From NCBI GenBank assembly GCA_042663485.1, contig JBHTAF010000001.1: a DNA stretch of 64,000 nucleotides. One strand, given 5' to 3'. Positions 44,801 through 53,696 of the stretch are shown here, one piece after another. The position numbers and the translations under genes are program-made. The notes below the pieces were generated by a model. That model worked only from the letters and a program-made list of their open reading frames with translations. It searched no databases and was not told the origin of the DNA. The stretch is from Natronosalvus sp042663485. GTDB taxonomy: Archaea; Halobacteriota; Halobacteria; Halobacteriales; Natrialbaceae. Each line of letters opens with the position of its first letter. The first letter of the stretch is position 1.

Positions 44801-47572
44801 ATGAGTGAACTGGAGGAGGAGTACCGACTCGAGTATTTCGAGGAGGAGGGGTTCGTGCGCAAGGAGTGTCCCTCCTGTGGGGCACATTTCTGGACGCGCG
44901 ATCACGACCGCGAGACCTGCGGGGAACCGCCCTGCGAGCAATACGACTTCATCGACGAACCGGGATTCGCCGAGGAGTACACCCTCGAGGAGATGCGCGA
45001 GGCGTTCCTCTCGTTCTTCGAGGACCACGACCACGAGCGCATCGATCCGTACCCGGTAGCGGCCAACCGCTGGCGCGACGACGTCCTGTTGACCCAGGCG
45101 TCGATCTACGACTTCCAACCGCTGGTTACCTCGGGGAAGACGCCCCCGCCAGCGAACCCGCTGACCGTCAGCCAGCCCTGCATCCGGATGCAGGACATCG
45201 ACAACGTGGGCAAGACGGGCCGGCACACGATGGCCTTCGAGATGATGGCCCACCACGCGTTCAACGTCCGCGAGGACGCCGAGGAGGAGTACGCCTACGA
45301 GGGCGAGGTCTACTGGAAGGACCGCACCGTCGAACTCTGTGACGAACTGCTCGACTCCCTGGGCGCGGACATCACCGACGTCACCTACATCGAGGACCCG
45401 TGGGTCGGCGGCGGCAACGCCGGGCCCGCCATCGAGGTCATCTACAAGGGCCTCGAGCTGGCCACGCTGGTCTTCATGTGCATGGAGCAAGACCCCGACG
45501 GCGAGTACGAACTCAAGGACGGGAACACCTACTCGTTCATGGACACGTACATCGTCGACACGGGCTACGGCCTCGAGCGCTGGACCTGGATGAGCCAGGG
45601 GACGGCGACGGTCTACGAGGCGATCTACCCCGAGATGATCGACTTCCTCAAAGACAACGCGGGGCTGGAGTACACCGACGACGAAGCCGACATCGTCGCC
45701 CGGGCAGCACGGCTCTCGGGCCAACTCGACATCGACGACGTCGACGACGTCGAGGCCGCCCGCGGGGAAATCGCTGACGAACTCGGCGTCGACGTCGGCG
45801 ACCTCCGCGACCTCGTGGAGCCGCTCGAGCGGATCTACGCCATCGCCGACCACTGCCGGACCCTCGCGTACATGTTCGGCGACGGCATCGTCCCCTCGAA
45901 CGTCGGCACAGGTTACCTCGCGCGGATGGTGCTCCGCCGAACGAAGCGGCTGTGCGACACGGTCGGCGTCGACGCCCCCCTCGACGAACTCGTCGACATG
46001 CAGGCCGAGCGCCTAGGCTACGAGAACCGCGACACCGTCCGCGACATCGTCCGCACCGAGGTCGAGAAGTACCGCGAGACGCTCGAGCGCGGCGGCCGAC
46101 GGGTCGAAGCCCTCGCAGCGGAGTACGCGAAGAAAGGCGAGTCGATCCCCCTCGAGGAACTGATCGAGCTCTACGACAGCCACGGCATCCAGCCCGACAT
46201 GGTCGAGGAGATCGCCGCCGAAGCCGGCGCCGACGTGGACGTCCCCGACGACTTTTACAGCCTCGTCGCCGACCGCCACGACACGACGACGGTCGAGGAA
46301 GCCACCGAGGAGGGCGACGAGCGGTTCGCCGACCTCCCCGAGACGGAGAAACTGTACTACGACGACCAGCAGCGAACCCAGTTCGAGGCAGTCGTCCTCG
46401 ACGTGTTCGACCGCGAGGAGGGCTACGACGTCGTGCTCGACCAGACGATGTTCTACCCCGAGGGTGGTGGCCAGCCAGCCGATCGGGGCACGCTCTCGAG
46501 CGAAGAGAAGACCGTCGACGTGCTCGATGTCCAGATCGAAGACGGCGTCGTCACCCATCGAACCGACGAGGATCCGGGGAAGGGCGAGTTCGTCAAGGGG
46601 CAACTCGACGCCCCTCGTCGTCGCCAGTTGATGCGCCACCACACGGCGACCCACATCGTCATGCACGCCGCCCGGCAGGTGCTCGGCGAGCACGTCCGCC
46701 AGGCGGGTGCTCAGAAGGGCGTCGAGTCCTCGCGCGTAGACATCCGTCACTACAACCGGATCTCCCGGGAGGCCGTCAAGCAAATCGAGCGCGTCGCCAA
46801 CGGCATGGTGATGGACAACGTCTCCGTCGACCAGGAGTGGCCCCACCGACACGAGGCCGAGGCCGAACACGGCTTCGACCTCTACCAGGGCGGAATCCCA
46901 CCGGGAACGAACATCCGACTCATCCACGTCGCCGAGGACGTCCAGGCCTGCGGCGGCACCCACGTCGCCCGTACCGGCGACGTCGGCGCGATCAAGATCC
47001 TGACCACCGAGCGCGTCCAGGACGGCGTCGAGCGACTCGTCTTCGCCGCTGGCGACGCGGCCATCGAGTCCACCCAGCGCACCGAGGACGCCCTCTACGG
47101 GGCCGCCGAGGCCCTCGACGTCTCCCCCGAGAACGTCCCGGAGACCGCCGAACGCTTCTTCGAGGAGTGGAAAGCGCGTGGCAAGGAGATCGAGGATCTA
47201 AAAGAGCAGCTCGCGACCGCCCGCGCCAGCGGCGGTGGCGGCGGTGAGGAGGTCGCAGTCGGCGAGACGACCGCCGTCGTCCAGCGGATCGACGCCGACA
47301 TGGACGAACTCCGGGCGACGGCCAACGCTCTCGCCGCGGAGGGCAAGATCGCCGTCATCGGCTCAGGCGAGAGCGGCGCGCAGTTCGTCGTCGCCGTCCC
47401 CGACGGCGCCGACGTCAACGCCGGCGAGGTCGTCGGCGAACTCGCCTCGCGAGTCGGCGGCGGCGGCGGCGGTCCGGCCGACTTCGCCCAGGGTGGCGGG
47501 CCGAACGTCGATGCGCTCGACGAGGCGCTCGAGGACGCGCCCGACGTGCTTCGGCAGGTACTGGACGCCTGA
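44801..47572 (+). CDS. alaS: Alanyl-tRNA synthetase
   Basis: A 923-residue class II synthetase for tRNA-Ala with its own editing domain. It begins with an archaeal zinc-binding segment (KECPSCGAHFWT). The catalytic core includes QPCIRMQDIDNVGKTGRH, the editing site has RHHTATHIVMHAA and later CGGTH, and a C-terminal Ala/Gly-rich oligomerisation domain (GGGGGGPADFAQGGG) ends it. Length and order match archaeal AlaRS. ATG 44801 was chosen over the ORF start at 44747, which is not homologous and lies upstream of the probable transcript start. Confidence 0.96.
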   Translation: MSELEEEYRLEYFEEEGFVRKECPSCGAHFWTRDHDRETCGEPPCEQYDFIDEPGFAEEYTLEEMREAFLSFFEDHDHERIDPYPVAANRWRDDVLLTQASIYDFQPLVTSGKTPPPANPLTVSQPCIRMQDIDNVGKTGRHTMAFEMMAHHAFNVREDAEEEYAYEGEVYWKDRTVELCDELLDSLGADITDVTYIEDPWVGGGNAGPAIEVIYKGLELATLVFMCMEQDPDGEYELKDGNTYSFMDTYIVDTGYGLERWTWMSQGTATVYEAIYPEMIDFLKDNAGLEYTDDEADIVARAARLSGQLDIDDVDDVEAARGEIADELGVDVGDLRDLVEPLERIYAIADHCRTLAYMFGDGIVPSNVGTGYLARMVLRRTKRLCDTVGVDAPLDELVDMQAERLGYENRDTVRDIVRTEVEKYRETLERGGRRVEALAAEYAKKGESIPLEELIELYDSHGIQPDMVEEIAAEAGADVDVPDDFYSLVADRHDTTTVEEATEEGDERFADLPETEKLYYDDQQRTQFEAVVLDVFDREEGYDVVLDQTMFYPEGGGQPADRGTLSSEEKTVDVLDVQIEDGVVTHRTDEDPGKGEFVKGQLDAPRRRQLMRHHTATHIVMHAARQVLGEHVRQAGAQKGVESSRVDIRHYNRISREAVKQIERVANGMVMDNVSVDQEWPHRHEAEAEHGFDLYQGGIPPGTNIRLIHVAEDVQACGGTHVARTGDVGAIKILTTERVQDGVERLVFAAGDAAIESTQRTEDALYGAAEALDVSPENVPETAERFFEEWKARGKEIEDLKEQLATARASGGGGGEEVAVGETTAVVQRIDADMDELRATANALAAEGKIAVIGSGESGAQFVVAVPDGADVNAGEVVGELASRVGGGGGGPADFAQGGGPNVDALDEALEDAPDVLRQVLDA

Positions 47573-47670
47573 GACGCGCTCGCCGTCCGGGGGCTCACTC
47601 GACCGACGGCAACACCAGTGCCCGTGAGAGGCCAGGTTTTTTGACGCCGCTCGTCCCATGACCGACGACG

Positions 47671-48336
47671 ATGGCGCTATTCGCGGAGTTTTCCGTTCCA
47701 ACAGAGGCGTTCGCCCTCCACGAGACGCTCGAGGCCGAGCCTGACGCCGTCGTCGAAATCGAGCGCGTCGCCGCCACCGAGGAACTCATCACGCCGTACT
47801 TCCGGGTCAGCGGCGTCGATCTTGGTGCCTTCGAGGCCGCCGCCGCGGACGACCCGTCGGTCCGGGGACTCACGCGAATCGATCGGTTCCGGGAAGCGAC
47901 CCTGTACCGTGCCGACCTGGTCCGGGACGTCGACGCAATTGTCTACGCGTACACGTCGACAGACGCGACGATTCTCGAGGACTCGGCCCAGCACGACCGC
48001 TGGGAGCTTCGGATGCGGTTTCCCGACGGCGACGCCCTCTCACAGTTCAGCACCTACTGTGAGGATCGAGAGATTCCGTTCGAACTCACGCGACTGTACG
48101 ACCGGGCCAACCCCCAGTCGAGGGCCAAGTTCGGCGTAACGGAAAAGCAACACGAGGCGCTGCTGACGGCGTGGAAACGCGGGTACTTCTCCTCGCCAGA
48201 GGTCACGCTCGAGGACGTCGCGAGCGAGATGGACATCACGCCACAGGCGCTCTCGAATCGGTTGCGACGTGGCTACGAGTCGCTGATCGAGCACACGATT
48301 GCGGTGACGGGGCCCGACGAGGATATGGAGGGCTAG
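47671..48336 (+). CDS. HTH-10 family (Bat-like) transcription regulator
   Basis: A 221-residue protein. Residues ~1-150 form the bacterioopsin-activator-like sensor (GAF/HTH-associated) region common in haloarchaea, with FRVSGVDLGAFEAA and WELRMRFPDGDALSQF. The C-terminal HTH_10 domain (~163-215) holds TEKQHEALLTAWKRGYFSSP and the recognition part DITPQALSNRLRRGYESLI. It should bind DNA; the ligand is unknown. A T-run just upstream (47637-47642) may end alaS. Its last four bases overlap the SWIM gene's end on the other strand. Confidence 0.88.
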   Translation: MALFAEFSVPTEAFALHETLEAEPDAVVEIERVAATEELITPYFRVSGVDLGAFEAAAADDPSVRGLTRIDRFREATLYRADLVRDVDAIVYAYTSTDATILEDSAQHDRWELRMRFPDGDALSQFSTYCEDREIPFELTRLYDRANPQSRAKFGVTEKQHEALLTAWKRGYFSSPEVTLEDVASEMDITPQALSNRLRRGYESLIEHTIAVTGPDEDMEG

Positions 48337-48722
48337 AGAAACTCGCGCACGTCGGAGTACCACATGTCGTGGTAGTCGACGTGACCGACGCGACGGCCGA
48401 TCGAGACGGCCAGGACGTGCCAGCACAGCGCCGTGGGATCCTCGGGATCGAGGTTGAACTCACTGTCCTTGCAGGTACAGCCGCCGTCCTCGACGACGTA
48501 CTCGTCCTCGTAACCCACGACGACGGTGAAATCCCGGTAGACCTTGACCCGCCCCTCCGCGACGGCCTCGATGGCGCGCACCCCGCGGTCGCCGTGCAGG
48601 CGAGAGATGCGCTCGACGATCGAGGGGGAGAGTTCGCCGGCCTCCTCGAGGTCGGCCTGCCAGCGCTCGACGGGATCGGCGTTCGACTCGGGCACGTCCG
48701 GTACTCTCTGTCGGACCGTCAT
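48333..48722 (-). CDS. SWIM-type zinc-finger protein
   Basis: A 129-residue protein with a SWIM-like zinc site: Cys82, Cys84, Cys100 and His102 in GCTCKDSEFN and ALCWHVLAV (CxC-x15-CxH). The N-terminal ~60 residues are helical (WQADLEEAGELSPSIVERI), then a beta hairpin leads into the finger (VKVYRDFTVVVGYEDEYVVE). SWIM domains bind DNA, RNA or protein; a stand-alone archaeal copy is of unknown role. It is divergent from trm1, 70 bases away, and tail-to-tail with the HTH-10 regulator. Confidence 0.82.
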   Translation of the reverse strand: MTVRQRVPDVPESNADPVERWQADLEEAGELSPSIVERISRLHGDRGVRAIEAVAEGRVKVYRDFTVVVGYEDEYVVEDGGCTCKDSEFNLDPEDPTALCWHVLAVSIGRRVGHVDYHDMWYSDVREFL

Positions 48723-48792
48723 ATCGGTTTGGGTGTCCGGGCGGGAACGTGGAAATCACACCGCTTTTCGCCCCCCGCCGTCGAGAACGGGT

Positions 48793-49929
48793 ATGCGCGT
48801 GACGGAGGGTGGCGTCGAGTTCGAGGTTCCCGGCGAACAGACCGAAGGCGTCGAGGAGTCGGTGTTCTACAACCCCCGCCAGGAGTTGAATCGGGACCTG
48901 ACGATAGCGACGCTGCGAGCGTTCCGCGAACGCCAGTCCAGGGCCCGTCGCTACCTGGACGCGATGACCGCCAGCGGCGTCCGCGGCCTCCGGGCGGCCG
49001 TCGACGGCTGGGACGTCACCTGCTGTGACCGCGAGCCGGAAGCCGTGGACCTCGCGAGCGAGAACCTCGAGCGCGCCGGCTTCGAACTCGGGGTCGACGC
49101 CGAGGTCGTCCACCGGAACGTCAACGCCCTGATGCACGACGCCGTCTTCGACGTGATCGACCTCGACCCCTACGGGACGCCGATGCCGTTCGCCGACGCG
49201 GCGTTCGCCCGGTGTCGCCACCTCGTCTGCGTCACCGCGACCGACACCGCGCCGCTGTGTGGCGCCCACTTCAGGAGTGGGATCCGCTCCTACGGCGCCG
49301 TGCCCCGGAACACCGAGTACCACACCGAGATGGGCGTCCGGACCCTGCTCTCGGGACTCGCCCGGAGCGCCGCCCGGTTCGACGTCGGCGTCACCCCGCT
49401 TCTGACGCACGCGACCAGTCACTACGTCCGCACGTTCCTCGAACTCGACCGGAAGCCGACCGCCGCGGACGCCAGCCTCGAGGAACTGGGCTTCCTGGTT
49501 CACTGCGAGGACTGCCTGTATCGCGAATACGCGTTCGGGCTGGCGCCCGCCGCGGATCTCCCACTTCGGACGTGCCCCAACTGTGACGGCGCCCGGCTGC
49601 TGGCGGCCGGCCCGCTCTGGCTAGGTCCGATGCGGGATCGCGAGTTCGTCGTCGACGTTCGCGAACGAATCCCGGACGAGTTCGGGACCGCCGGGACGGG
49701 ACGGGCGCTCCTCGAGACGCTCGAGTCCGAACTCGACGAACCGACCTACTACGACCAGCACAAGCTCTGCAAGAACTGGGGGCTACCCGCCAACGCGATG
49801 GCCGACTTCCTGGCCGACCTCGAGACGGCGGGGTACGCGACGTCGAAGACCCACTACGGCGGGACGACGTTCAAGACAGATGCCCACGTGGGCGAGATTC
49901 TCGAGGCGACGAGGGCGAGTCTGGAGTGA
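48793..49929 (+). CDS. trm1: tRNA (guanine26-N2)-dimethyltransferase Trm1
   Basis: A 378-residue SAM-dependent enzyme making m2,2G at position 26 of tRNAs. The N-terminus GGVEFEVPGEQTEGVEESVF is typical; the Rossmann domain includes LDAMTASGVRGLRAA and FDVIDLDPYGTP (the catalytic DPYG loop). The C-terminal part has paired Cys (CEDCLYREYAFG and CPNC) forming a zinc site, then KNWGLPANAMADFLADL. ATG 48793 is the first codon of the conserved part. Confidence 0.95.
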   Translation: MRVTEGGVEFEVPGEQTEGVEESVFYNPRQELNRDLTIATLRAFRERQSRARRYLDAMTASGVRGLRAAVDGWDVTCCDREPEAVDLASENLERAGFELGVDAEVVHRNVNALMHDAVFDVIDLDPYGTPMPFADAAFARCRHLVCVTATDTAPLCGAHFRSGIRSYGAVPRNTEYHTEMGVRTLLSGLARSAARFDVGVTPLLTHATSHYVRTFLELDRKPTAADASLEELGFLVHCEDCLYREYAFGLAPAADLPLRTCPNCDGARLLAAGPLWLGPMRDREFVVDVRERIPDEFGTAGTGRALLETLESELDEPTYYDQHKLCKNWGLPANAMADFLADLETAGYATSKTHYGGTTFKTDAHVGEILEATRASLE

Positions 49930-49930
49930 G

Positions 49931-50182
49931 TCAGGGCTCGAGATTCTCGTCTGCGTCCCCATTTGCGTTCGCGTCTCCGTCTGCATCCCCATCCGCGTAC
50001 AGCCGAACGAGACCACACTCCGGACAGCACACCGCCTCGAGTTTCGTCGTCGTCTCGAGGCCGAGTTTCCCGAGCACGCCGTCGTGCTTGGCGCCGTCGA
50101 TTCGGAGCCCGTAGCCGCTTCCGGTCCGGACCGTCGTCTCCTCCATCGTCACGGCACAATCGGGACATCGACGCTGGATCAT
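49931..50182 (-). CDS. Small zinc-ribbon protein
   Basis: An 83-residue protein with two Cys pairs, RRCPDC near the N-terminus and CCPECG near residue 61, forming a rubredoxin-like zinc ribbon around a strand-rich middle (KHDGVLGKLGLETTTKLEAV). The tail ADGDADGDANANGDADE is encoded by a tandem hexanucleotide repeat and is probably disordered and variable. ATG 50182 was chosen because it starts directly before the first Cys pair and a TATA-like TCTAAAAG lies upstream. Its end is one base from the trm1 end (convergent). Confidence 0.7.
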   Translation of the reverse strand: MIQRRCPDCAVTMEETTVRTGSGYGLRIDGAKHDGVLGKLGLETTTKLEAVCCPECGLVRLYADGDADGDANANGDADENLEP

Positions 50183-50311
50183 GTCGCTTTCTTTTAGAGT
50201 TCGAACAATAGATCTGGCGGATGCCACTGTGAATCGACCACTCAACGGAGCGGCGGGTTACGGGACGCACTCGTCCGCAGGGCTATTACCCTCCCCGAGG
50301 AAGACCTACCC

Positions 50312-51625
50312 GTGATCGACCGTCGCCGCACGATTCAGCTCACCTATCGCATCCTCTCGCTCGCCCGGGCCGAACAACTGACACTGCTGTCGGCAGCCGT
50401 CGCGTTCTACGCCTTCCTCTCCCTCGTGCCGCTGTCGCTGCTATCACTCGGCGTGGCGGCGTCGATCGGCGGCGAGCCGCTGGCGGCTCGGGTGGCCGCA
50501 GTCTCCGAAGACGTACTGACGCCCACGGCCCGGCAGATCCTCGCGGAGACGCTCCTCGACGAAACCGGCCGACAGGGGGCGACGGCCATCGGCGCCGTCG
50601 GCCTCATCTGGGGCGCCAGCCGCGTCCTTCACGGCCTCGACCAGATGTTCTCGGCCGTCTACGGTACCGTGCGGTCGTCCTCGCTGCTGGACACCCTCTG
50701 GGACTCGATGATCGTCCTGGTGGCCGCCACGCTCGGCTTCAGCGCGGTCACCGTCCTCGAGTTCGCCGTCGAGTTCGTTCCCGGGTTCTCCGTCGGCCTC
50801 CTCGGCCCGGTGTTCGTCCTGATCAGCCTCCTCGCCGCGTTCTTCCCGATGTACGTCGTCTTCCCGGACGTCCCGGTGGGCCTCCGGGAAGCTGCACCGG
50901 GGGCGATCATCGCCACGGTCGGCTGGTTCGCGCTCGGGCAGGTGTTCTCACTCTACACCGCATTTGTGGGCGGGTTCAGCGTCTACGGCGTCCTCGGCGC
51001 CGTCTTGCTCGTGCTCATCTGGCTCTACATTGGTGCCGCCATCGTCGTCTTTGGCGTCGTGGTCAACGCCGTCCTCGCCGGAATTGACGTGGATCGGCAG
51101 CTACAAAGTCACGGGCCACGACAGGTATCCACAGAAGCGATGTCCGAGGACGCCACTGGAACCGACGAGCAAGACGGGCCAGCACGGGGGGCAAGCGAGC
51201 CGCAGTCACGATCACGCTCACAACAGCGCGAGGGATCCAGAACCCGCGACCGAGCGGACGATCCCGCCGCCCTTCGCGAGGAACTCCGCCAGCTCGAGGA
51301 TCGGCTCGAGTCCTTCGAGAGCTCCGTCGAGGACCGAACCGTCAGACGCCAGTCCCTCGAGGCCGACCTCAAGCGGTACGTCCGTCGCCGCGTTCGCCGG
51401 GGGCACGCCCACGGCTGGGGACCGTACCTCGTCTTGCTGTACGGCACCGCGATGACCCTGGGCGCGTTCTACTTCCTCGAGGGCCCGTGGGCCGTGCTGG
51501 CGATGCTCGTCGTCTGGACGTCGACGCTCGGCGTCTACGTGCTGATGGTGCTGTTCGGCGCCGGCATCTCCGCGCTCGGTCTTCCGGGACGGCTCCGTAA
51601 CCGAATCTCGGAATGGCGGTCCTGA
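50312..51625 (+). CDS. YihY/BrkB family membrane protein
   Basis: A 437-residue protein. Residues ~1-262 are the YihY (BrkB-like, formerly RNase BN) domain with six membrane helices: AVAFYAFLSLVPLSLLSLGV and VYGVLGAVLLVLIWLYIGA are characteristic. A disordered, charged linker (~270-330) and a coiled helix (REELRQLEDRLESFE) precede two further membrane helices at the C-terminus, an extension not in the basic family. The start is GTG 50312. Function is not settled; transport has been proposed for the family. Confidence 0.82.
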   Translation: MIDRRRTIQLTYRILSLARAEQLTLLSAAVAFYAFLSLVPLSLLSLGVAASIGGEPLAARVAAVSEDVLTPTARQILAETLLDETGRQGATAIGAVGLIWGASRVLHGLDQMFSAVYGTVRSSSLLDTLWDSMIVLVAATLGFSAVTVLEFAVEFVPGFSVGLLGPVFVLISLLAAFFPMYVVFPDVPVGLREAAPGAIIATVGWFALGQVFSLYTAFVGGFSVYGVLGAVLLVLIWLYIGAAIVVFGVVVNAVLAGIDVDRQLQSHGPRQVSTEAMSEDATGTDEQDGPARGASEPQSRSRSQQREGSRTRDRADDPAALREELRQLEDRLESFESSVEDRTVRRQSLEADLKRYVRRRVRRGHAHGWGPYLVLLYGTAMTLGAFYFLEGPWAVLAMLVVWTSTLGVYVLMVLFGAGISALGLPGRLRNRISEWRS

Positions 51626-51746
51626 GCGGGGTCGACCGCTCGAGGAGGAATCGATGGACGACCGTGCGCTCCTCTCGTCGGCACCATCCGACAGCACGAA
51701 GAAGAACGCAAACAGCGAGCGGCGCGGTCGGTGATCCAGTGAAGCG

Positions 51747-53102
51747 CTAGAACGTCTCGAGGTACCGATCGAGTTCCCACTCGGAGACGTCGACCAGGTA
51801 CTCCTCGAACTCCTGGCGCTTCGCCTCGACGAACTTCGGCCCGACGTGCTCGCCGAGGGCGTCGTAGATGACCTCGTCCGCTTCGAGGGCGTCGACTGCC
51901 TCACCGAGGTTCGTCGGTAGGGTCTCGATGCCGTACTCTTCACGTTTCTTCCCGTCGAACTCGTAGATGTTCTCCCGGACAGGGTCTGGCGCCTCGAGGT
52001 CCTTCTCGATGCCGTCGAGACCCGCGTGGATCATGACCGCCAGCGCGAGGTAGGGATTACACGAGGGGTCGGGCGAGCGCAGTTCGATGCGAGAGGCCGC
52101 TGGCACGCGAGCGGCCGGCTTGCGGATGAGCGCCGAGCGGTTGCGGTCGGACCACGCCACGTAGACCGGCGCCTCGTAGCCGGGCACCAGGCGTTTGTAG
52201 CTGTTGACGATCGGGTTCGCGATCGCGGTGATCGCCGGGGCGTGCTCGAGGACGCCCGCGAGGAACGACTTCGCCGTACTCGAGAGGTTGAACTCGTCGT
52301 CGCCGTCGTGGAACGCGTTCTCGCCGTCCTCGGTGAACAGCGAGATGTGGGTGTGCATCCCGGAGCCGTTGATCCGCGGGATCGGCTTCGGCATGAACGT
52401 CGCGTGGTAGCCGTGCTGGGCCGCGATGGCGCGCACGACCGTCCGGAAGGTGCCGACGTTGTCGGCCGTGGTGAGCGCGTCGTCGTACTCGAAGTTGATC
52501 TCGTGTTGGCCCTCGGCGACCTCGTGGTGGCTCGCCTCGACCTCGAAGCCCATGCTCTCGAGGCCGTAGATGATGTCCCGGCGGACGTCACTCGCGAGGT
52601 CCTTCGGCGCGAGATCGAAGTACCCGCCGGCGTCGTTCGTCTCGGTCGTCGCGCCGCCCTCTTCGTCCTCCTCGAACAGGAAGAACTCGGGTTCGGGCGC
52701 GGCGTTGATCGAGTAGCCGAGGTCCTGAGCGCGATCGATCGCCCGCTTCAGAATGTAGCGCGGGTCGCCCTCGAAGGGCTCGCCGGTGGAGGTGTTGTAG
52801 ACGTCACAGATCATCCGGGCCGAGGCGCTCTCGCCGCTCTGTCTCCACGGGAGGATGGCGAACGTGTCCGGATCGGGCACCAGACGCATGTCCGACTCCT
52901 GGATTCGCACGAAGCCTTCGATCGAGGAGCCGTCGAAGTAGATTCCCTCGGTAAACGCCTTCTCGGCCTGGCGGGACGGAACGGCGACGTTCTTGACGAC
53001 GCCGAGGATATCGGTGAACTGGAGCCGGAGGAAATCGACGCCTTTCTCCTCGATTTCGTCCAGCACCGCCTGTTCGGTCGGGGTGATGTTTCCGCTTGTC
53101 AT
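51747..53102 (-). CDS. glnA: Glutamine synthetase, type I
   Basis: A 451-residue enzyme making glutamine from glutamate, ammonia and ATP; the main nitrogen-assimilation step. Family motifs: FTDILGVVKNVAVP, YFDGSSIEGFVRIQESDM, EPEFFLFEED, the ATP loop KPIPRINGSGMHTHIS, and NPYLALAVMIHAGLDG. The usual adenylylation-site Tyr loop of enteric GSI is absent, so control is probably by other means. I chose ATG 53102 over ATG 53132 because the TATA-like box at 53133-53142 would start transcription inside the longer reading. It is divergent from lrp. Confidence 0.96.
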   Translation of the reverse strand: MTSGNITPTEQAVLDEIEEKGVDFLRLQFTDILGVVKNVAVPSRQAEKAFTEGIYFDGSSIEGFVRIQESDMRLVPDPDTFAILPWRQSGESASARMICDVYNTSTGEPFEGDPRYILKRAIDRAQDLGYSINAAPEPEFFLFEEDEEGGATTETNDAGGYFDLAPKDLASDVRRDIIYGLESMGFEVEASHHEVAEGQHEINFEYDDALTTADNVGTFRTVVRAIAAQHGYHATFMPKPIPRINGSGMHTHISLFTEDGENAFHDGDDEFNLSSTAKSFLAGVLEHAPAITAIANPIVNSYKRLVPGYEAPVYVAWSDRNRSALIRKPAARVPAASRIELRSPDPSCNPYLALAVMIHAGLDGIEKDLEAPDPVRENIYEFDGKKREEYGIETLPTNLGEAVDALEADEVIYDALGEHVGPKFVEAKRQEFEEYLVDVSEWELDRYLETF

Positions 53103-53132
53103 CTTCTCGTCGTTCTCCTCAACGATGTCCAC

Positions 53133-53142
53133 TACTAAAATC
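53133..53142 (-). promoter_or_regulatory. TATA-like box for glnA
   Basis: On the minus strand GATTTTAGTA lies 31-40 bases before the ATG at 53102. Its position argues against the in-frame ATG at 53132. Together with the lrp box 50 bases away it forms a compact divergent control region. Confidence 0.5.
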
Positions 53143-53189
53143 CTGCTGTTGTGAGCAAATCTCCCGTCTCTCGATCGAAAGTGGATATT

Positions 53190-53198
53190 CGTAAAGTT
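53190..53198 (+). promoter_or_regulatory. TATA-like box for lrp
   Basis: CGTAAAGTT lies 30-38 bases before the lrp ATG at 53228. The space between the two divergent TATA boxes is the likely place for Lrp binding. Confidence 0.4.
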
Positions 53199-53227
53199 CT
53201 AATGGTGGGAGTGAGTTGGTAGACGTG

Positions 53228-53686
53228 ATGACGTACGAAAATCTCGACGCAAAGTTAGTGAATGCACTTCTGGGCGACGGCCGGGCGAGCCTCCGCAGCC
53301 TCGCCGAGGACCTCGACGTCTCCGTGACCACCATCTCGAACCACCTCTCTGCGCTCGAGGGCGAGGGCGTGATCCACGGCTACACCCCGAAGATCGACTA
53401 CGATGCCCTCGATTACGACGTTACGGCCGTCATCCAACTGAAAGTCGAGGGGAACGCCCTCCCGGACATCACCGAGACGCTCAAAGAGCACAAGCAGATG
53501 ATCTCCGTCTACGAGGTCACCGGCGACTACGACGTCATCGCGGTCGGAAAGTTCACCGACACCGACGGGATGAACGACCAGATCAAGGCCCTCCTCACCG
53601 ACCCCGACATCAAGGAGTCGAACACGAGCGTCGTCCTCAACGCAGTCTCCGAGAACGAACAGTTCGAACTCGAAGTCGACGAATAG
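53228..53686 (+). CDS. lrp: Lrp/AsnC family transcription regulator next to glnA
   Basis: A 152-residue feast/famine regulator. The N-terminal HTH is LVNALLGDGRASLRSLAEDL, then VSVTTISNHLSALEGEGVIH; the C-terminal RAM domain (~70-145) binds an amino acid and assembles dimers and octamers (VYEVTGDYDVIAVGKF). The divergent glnA suggests that it senses and controls nitrogen status; in other haloarchaea an Lrp beside glnA is described as its regulator (recalled, not checked). ATG 53228 was taken over the TTG at 53216 because the protein family starts at MTYENLD. Confidence 0.92.
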   Translation: MTYENLDAKLVNALLGDGRASLRSLAEDLDVSVTTISNHLSALEGEGVIHGYTPKIDYDALDYDVTAVIQLKVEGNALPDITETLKEHKQMISVYEVTGDYDVIAVGKFTDTDGMNDQIKALLTDPDIKESNTSVVLNAVSENEQFELEVDE

Positions 53687-53696
53687 CGCCTCGAAA

